A stretch of 64,000 bases of DNA from Streptomyces sp. NRRL S-455 (GTDB lineage: Bacteria > Actinomycetota > Actinomycetes > Streptomycetales > Streptomycetaceae): contig NZ_JOCT01000001.1 of the NCBI RefSeq assembly GCF_000717875.1, positions 310,001 through 374,000 of the forward strand, in the 5' to 3' direction. Below are positions 60,851 through 64,000 of this stretch, piece by piece; the stretch's first letter is position 1, and every line of letters starts with the position of its first letter. Position numbers and translations under genes: made by a program. The notes beneath the pieces were generated by a model. It did not search any database and had not been told where the DNA came from. It saw only the letters and a program-made list of their open reading frames with translations.

Positions 60851-63363
60851 GCGGGGTCTCCTTCGCTGCTGTCGCCGCCCGTCACGGGGCCGGTGCCACG
60901 GCCGGGCTGCCTGCCGCCGCCGCGTGCCCAGCCCGCGCGGTACGCCGCCATGCGGTCGCGGACGAGCTCGGGGGTGCGTTCGTCGTCCCGGGGCGAGGGT
61001 GACGGCTCCTCGGGGCGGGCGTCGCGCAACTGGGGGGCGATACTGGCCTGCCGTACGCGACGTGGGAGGTCGTCGGAGCCTTCGGGCCGCTCCTGGGGCC
61101 GGTGCAGTCGCAAGGTGGCGACTCCTGGGGGTGGGGTGTGGCTCGTGGTTTCCGCGACGGCCGGTACGGGAGCCACGAGGGCCCGCCGGCCGGACGTCAC
61201 GGAAACGGCGTCGGCGGCGGATTCCTGGCGCAAAGCGGCGTCGGGCACGCGGGTGTGGACCTGGTCCTCGGGCTGCCGGGGCCGTGCCGCCGTACCAGGG
61301 GGGCCTTCCGCCGTCCCGGTGTCCAGCAGGGCGGTGGGCAGCAGGACGACCGCGGTGGTGCCGCCGTACGGCGAGGTCCTCAGGTGGACCTTGACGTCAT
61401 GCCGGGCGGCGAGCCTGCTCACCACGAACAGGCCGAGCCGGTCGCTGTCGAACAGGTCGAGCGCCTCGGACTGCGCGATGCGGCGGTTGGCCTCGTCGAG
61501 GGTTTCCTTGCCCATGCCGAGGCCGCGGTCCTCGACCTCGACGGCGTAGCCGTTGCCGACGGGTTCGCCGGTGACGCGCACGCGCGTGTGGGGCGGCGAG
61601 AACTGGGCGGCGTTCTCGATGATCTCGGCCAGGAGGTGCGTCAGGTCGGCGACGGCCGCGCCGGCGACGGCCGCCTCGGGGAGTTGCCGCACCTCCACGC
61701 GCGCGTAGTCCTCGACTTCGGATACGGCCGCGCGGACCACGTCGGTCAGGGAGACCGGCATGCGCCAGGCCCGGCCCGGGGCGGCTCCGGAGAGGATGAT
61801 CAGGCTCTCCGCGTGGCGCCGCATGCGGGTGGTGAGGTGGTCGAGGCGGAAGAGGTCGCTGAGCTCGTTCGGGTCGTCGGAGCGGCGTTCCATGCTGTCC
61901 AGGAGGCTGAGCTGCCGGTGGACGAGGATCTGGCTGCGGCGGGCGAGGTTGACGAAGACGCCGGAGATGCCGCTGGCGAGCTCGGCGCGTTCCACGGCGG
62001 CCCGCAGCGCGGCGCGGTGGACGATGCCGAGGGCCTCGGCGACCTGCCCGGTCTCGTCCTCCACGCGCGGCCCCGGCGGGGCCTCGGCCCGGATGTCGAT
62101 CTCCTCGCCCGCGCGCAGTTTCCGCATGGCCTCGGGGAGTTTGCGCCGGGCGATCTCCAGGGCACTGTTGCGCAGGCTCACCAGCTCCACCACGAGACCG
62201 CGTCCGATGCGTACGGAGATGACGAGCGAGGCGGCGACGGCGGCGAGGCCCAGCAGGACGGCCGCGCCGGCCGGGGTGAGCAGCCCTCGCGTGAAGGGGT
62301 CGGCCCGCTCCGCGACACCGTGTGCCGCGTCGCCCTCGATGGTGCGCATGCCGTCCAGCACCCGCGCGTGGGCCGTGTCCCAGGTGTCCTCGGGAACCGC
62401 GTCCACCGCGCGGGCACCCGGGCCGGCGGTGAGCACCTTGTCCTCGACGGCGCCCAGGGTGTCGTGGGCACCGCTGTCGGTGAGACTGTCCCAGGCCGCG
62501 CGTTCGGTTCCCCGCAGGTCCGCCACGGAGGACTCGGTGAGCGTGCGGCGCAGGTCGACCGCGCCGGTGAACAGCCGGAGCCGCTCACCGGTGAGAGCTC
62601 CGGTCAGGCGGGCGCTCGCCAGGACCGCGTCCTCCTGGGCCAGCGCCTCTCCCGCGCGGGAGAACTCGAGCAGCACCCGCGCATCGGAGCCGAGGGCGGC
62701 GTCCTGGATGCCGGTGAGGGAGCCGACCGCGTGGAAGGCCGTCGCGATGGTGCTCGTGTACCGCTCGTACGTCTCGTCCCAGCCCACACGACGGTCGAGC
62801 ACCGCCGAACGCAGCGGACGCAGTCGCTCGGCACCGGCGACGAACGCCTCCAGCCTGCGGGCGACCCCGTGGGGCAACTCCTCGCCGTCGGCGACGGTGT
62901 TGTCCTGGCCGAGCCGCAGTCTCGCGACGGCCCGGTCGGTGCGCCGCGCGAGGTCGTCCAGTTCACCGGCCCGTACGGCGGAGGGGTCGGTGGCGTGGCG
63001 TACGGCGGCGGCGCGTTCGGCCTGGAGGGCCGCGACCGCGGCGGAGACGGGGGCGCGGACCGTCGCGTCCACGCGCTGGACCTGCCGCAGCCTTGAGACG
63101 TCCTGCGCGGTGGTGACGGTGGCGTACGCCCACAGGGCCAGGAGGGAGACGACCGGCACCATCAGCAGGCAGACGATCTTGGCGCGCACGGTGCGGGGGC
63201 GTATGTGCCAGCGCTCGGTGCGTGCGGCCGCTTCCTCGGGTACGGCACCGGGGGCCGCTTCGGGACCCTCGTCGGCCGGTGGTCCGGCATGCGCGCGGCG
63301 ACCGCGCACGGGCGGGGGCGGCACCTCGGCGTCCGCTGTGGGGGTCCTACGGGGTGTACGCAT
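60847..63363 (-). CDS. cvnA: conservon sensor-kinase-like protein CvnA
   Basis: An 838-residue membrane sensor with two membrane helices (near residues 55-75 and 360-385). A nitrate/nitrite-sensing (NIT) helical domain lies between them (about 80-330), then a cytosolic HAMP-like part and HATPase_c. The N-box is IIENAAQFS, G1 is DRGLGM and G2 GLFVVSRLA. A long Pro/Gly/Ala-rich tail follows. No clear phosphorylated-His box is visible. The cvnABCD order on the minus strand is complete. No conservon P450 (CvnE) follows; the nearest P450 is 38 kb away. Confidence 0.94.
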   Translation of the reverse strand: MRTPRRTPTADAEVPPPPVRGRRAHAGPPADEGPEAAPGAVPEEAAARTERWHIRPRTVRAKIVCLLMVPVVSLLALWAYATVTTAQDVSRLRQVQRVDATVRAPVSAAVAALQAERAAAVRHATDPSAVRAGELDDLARRTDRAVARLRLGQDNTVADGEELPHGVARRLEAFVAGAERLRPLRSAVLDRRVGWDETYERYTSTIATAFHAVGSLTGIQDAALGSDARVLLEFSRAGEALAQEDAVLASARLTGALTGERLRLFTGAVDLRRTLTESSVADLRGTERAAWDSLTDSGAHDTLGAVEDKVLTAGPGARAVDAVPEDTWDTAHARVLDGMRTIEGDAAHGVAERADPFTRGLLTPAGAAVLLGLAAVAASLVISVRIGRGLVVELVSLRNSALEIARRKLPEAMRKLRAGEEIDIRAEAPPGPRVEDETGQVAEALGIVHRAALRAAVERAELASGISGVFVNLARRSQILVHRQLSLLDSMERRSDDPNELSDLFRLDHLTTRMRRHAESLIILSGAAPGRAWRMPVSLTDVVRAAVSEVEDYARVEVRQLPEAAVAGAAVADLTHLLAEIIENAAQFSPPHTRVRVTGEPVGNGYAVEVEDRGLGMGKETLDEANRRIAQSEALDLFDSDRLGLFVVSRLAARHDVKVHLRTSPYGGTTAVVLLPTALLDTGTAEGPPGTAARPRQPEDQVHTRVPDAALRQESAADAVSVTSGRRALVAPVPAVAETTSHTPPPGVATLRLHRPQERPEGSDDLPRRVRQASIAPQLRDARPEEPSPSPRDDERTPELVRDRMAAYRAGWARGGGRQPGRGTGPVTGGDSSEGDPA

Positions 63364-63408
63364 GGACTCCTCGCTCGGGAGAGGTTCGGGGGCGGGTCAC
63401 TCCGGCTT

Positions 63409-64000
63409 CTAGGGGGCGACACTCTCGACCGGGCGCTGCGCCGAGGCCGACGCCTCGCGCTCCCCCGCCGTCGGGGACAGCGCGACGAAGGCCGAGGTCA
63501 GGAAGAGGTAGGACCCGAGGCCGACGGCGAGGGGGAAGATGAACTGCATCGCCGTGGCCCCGGGCAGCGCCTCCCCGGAAGGCGTCACGCGCACGCTCAC
63601 CGCGAACATCCCGGTGTAGTGCATGCTGCTGACGGCCGCGCCCATGATCAGGGAGGCGATCGTGACCGCGACGGGCGACCTGATGTTGAGCGCCGCCCAC
63701 AGGGCCGCTGTCGCGGCGACGACGGCGATCAGGACGGAGAGCCCCACCAGCACCGGGTCGAAGGTCACGTCGCCGTGCAGGCGGACGGCCGCCATGCCCA
63801 GGTAGTGCATGCTCGCGACGCCGAGGCCGGTGGTGAGTCCGCCGAGGAACAGGGCCCGGCCGCGGTCACGGCCGTAGCCGACGGCGAAGACTCCCGCACA
63901 GACGACGACCATGGCGACGAGCAGGCTCAGGAGCGTGAGCGGCACGTCGTAGCGGATGTCGGTGCCGGCGACGCTGAAACCGAGCATGGCCACGAAGTGC
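63409..64000 (-). CDS. MHYT-domain membrane protein, 5' part missing
   Basis: The 3' part of a gene cut by the window end. The visible residues contain the MHYT motifs MHYLGM and MHYTGM and, at the cut edge, HFVAM, each in a membrane helix. MHYT proteins are thought to sense oxygen, CO or NO through bound copper. It is upstream of the conservon on the same strand with 45 bp between, so it may be part of the same unit. The end is a Ser/Ala-rich tail. Confidence 0.88.
   Translation of the reverse strand, partial: HFVAMLGFSVAGTDIRYDVPLTLLSLLVAMVVVCAGVFAVGYGRDRGRALFLGGLTTGLGVASMHYLGMAAVRLHGDVTFDPVLVGLSVLIAVVAATAALWAALNIRSPVAVTIASLIMGAAVSSMHYTGMFAVSVRVTPSGEALPGATAMQFIFPLAVGLGSYLFLTSAFVALSPTAGEREASASAQRPVESVAP

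Overview
The window is a 64 kb chromosomal segment of a high-GC actinomycete, almost certainly a Streptomyces. The evidence is very GC-rich third codon positions, frequent GTG starts, LAL-type LuxR regulators, a conservon (cvnABCD), DUF5701, DUF5709 and DUF742 proteins, large PAS/GAF-SpoIIE-HATPase phosphatases, and a single TTA leucine codon that I could find (in the prpF-like gene). No rRNA, tRNA, CRISPR array, intact insertion sequence or origin was seen. The first gene (MHS-type MFS transporter) and the last (MHYT membrane protein) are cut by the window edges.

Layout. 0-5.8 kb: MFS gene end, a 458-bp stretch without a convincing gene, DUF5701 and AraC genes behind an alpha/beta hydrolase, an APH-type kinase, and a divergent Lrp/LysE pair. 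5.9-12.8 kb: PAS-PAS-GAF-SpoIIE-HATPase phosphatase, a stress-type SDR, then an ATP-grasp ligase and a CocE/NonD hydrolase in a probable operon closed by a perfect 19-bp terminator stem. 13.1-20.4 kb: a compact terpenoid locus made of a cytochrome P450, a terpene synthase overlapping its 3' end, a LAL regulator and a convergent DHA2 exporter. 20.4-31.4 kb: an ABC ATPase remnant, a non-canonical P450, an NDH-2/AIF-like flavoprotein, a sugar-type ABC importer operon, and a second very large SpoIIE phosphatase with an AcoR-like sensory region, next to yjbQ.

31.4-43 kb: flavin monooxygenase, a short MltG paralogue, a MarR-controlled ABC exporter with a well-defined operator, a DctA-type symporter, a secreted PNGase-A-like amidase, and a heterodimeric ABC exporter whose two subunits have complementary degenerate ATP sites. 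43-53 kb: DUF5709, a cysteine-free L31, a membrane hydrolase, a Ski2-like helicase with tesB, a LysR/prpF/tricarboxylate-transporter module, and a DMT transporter. 53-57.5 kb: a small-molecule stress island (alpha/beta hydrolase, SDR, TetR, hotdog thioesterase, HxlR) with clear palindromic operators and three decayed gene fragments. 57.5-64 kb: Fpg/Nei glycosylase, an orphan roadblock protein, a PPOX protein, cvnDCBA and an MHYT protein.

The genes most likely to work together are the P450/terpene synthase/LAL/MFS locus, the ATP-grasp/CocE pair, the ABC importer operon, the MarR/ABC exporter pair, the LysR/prpF/carrier module, and the conservon. All functions are inferred from reading translations and motifs. 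No database search was run.
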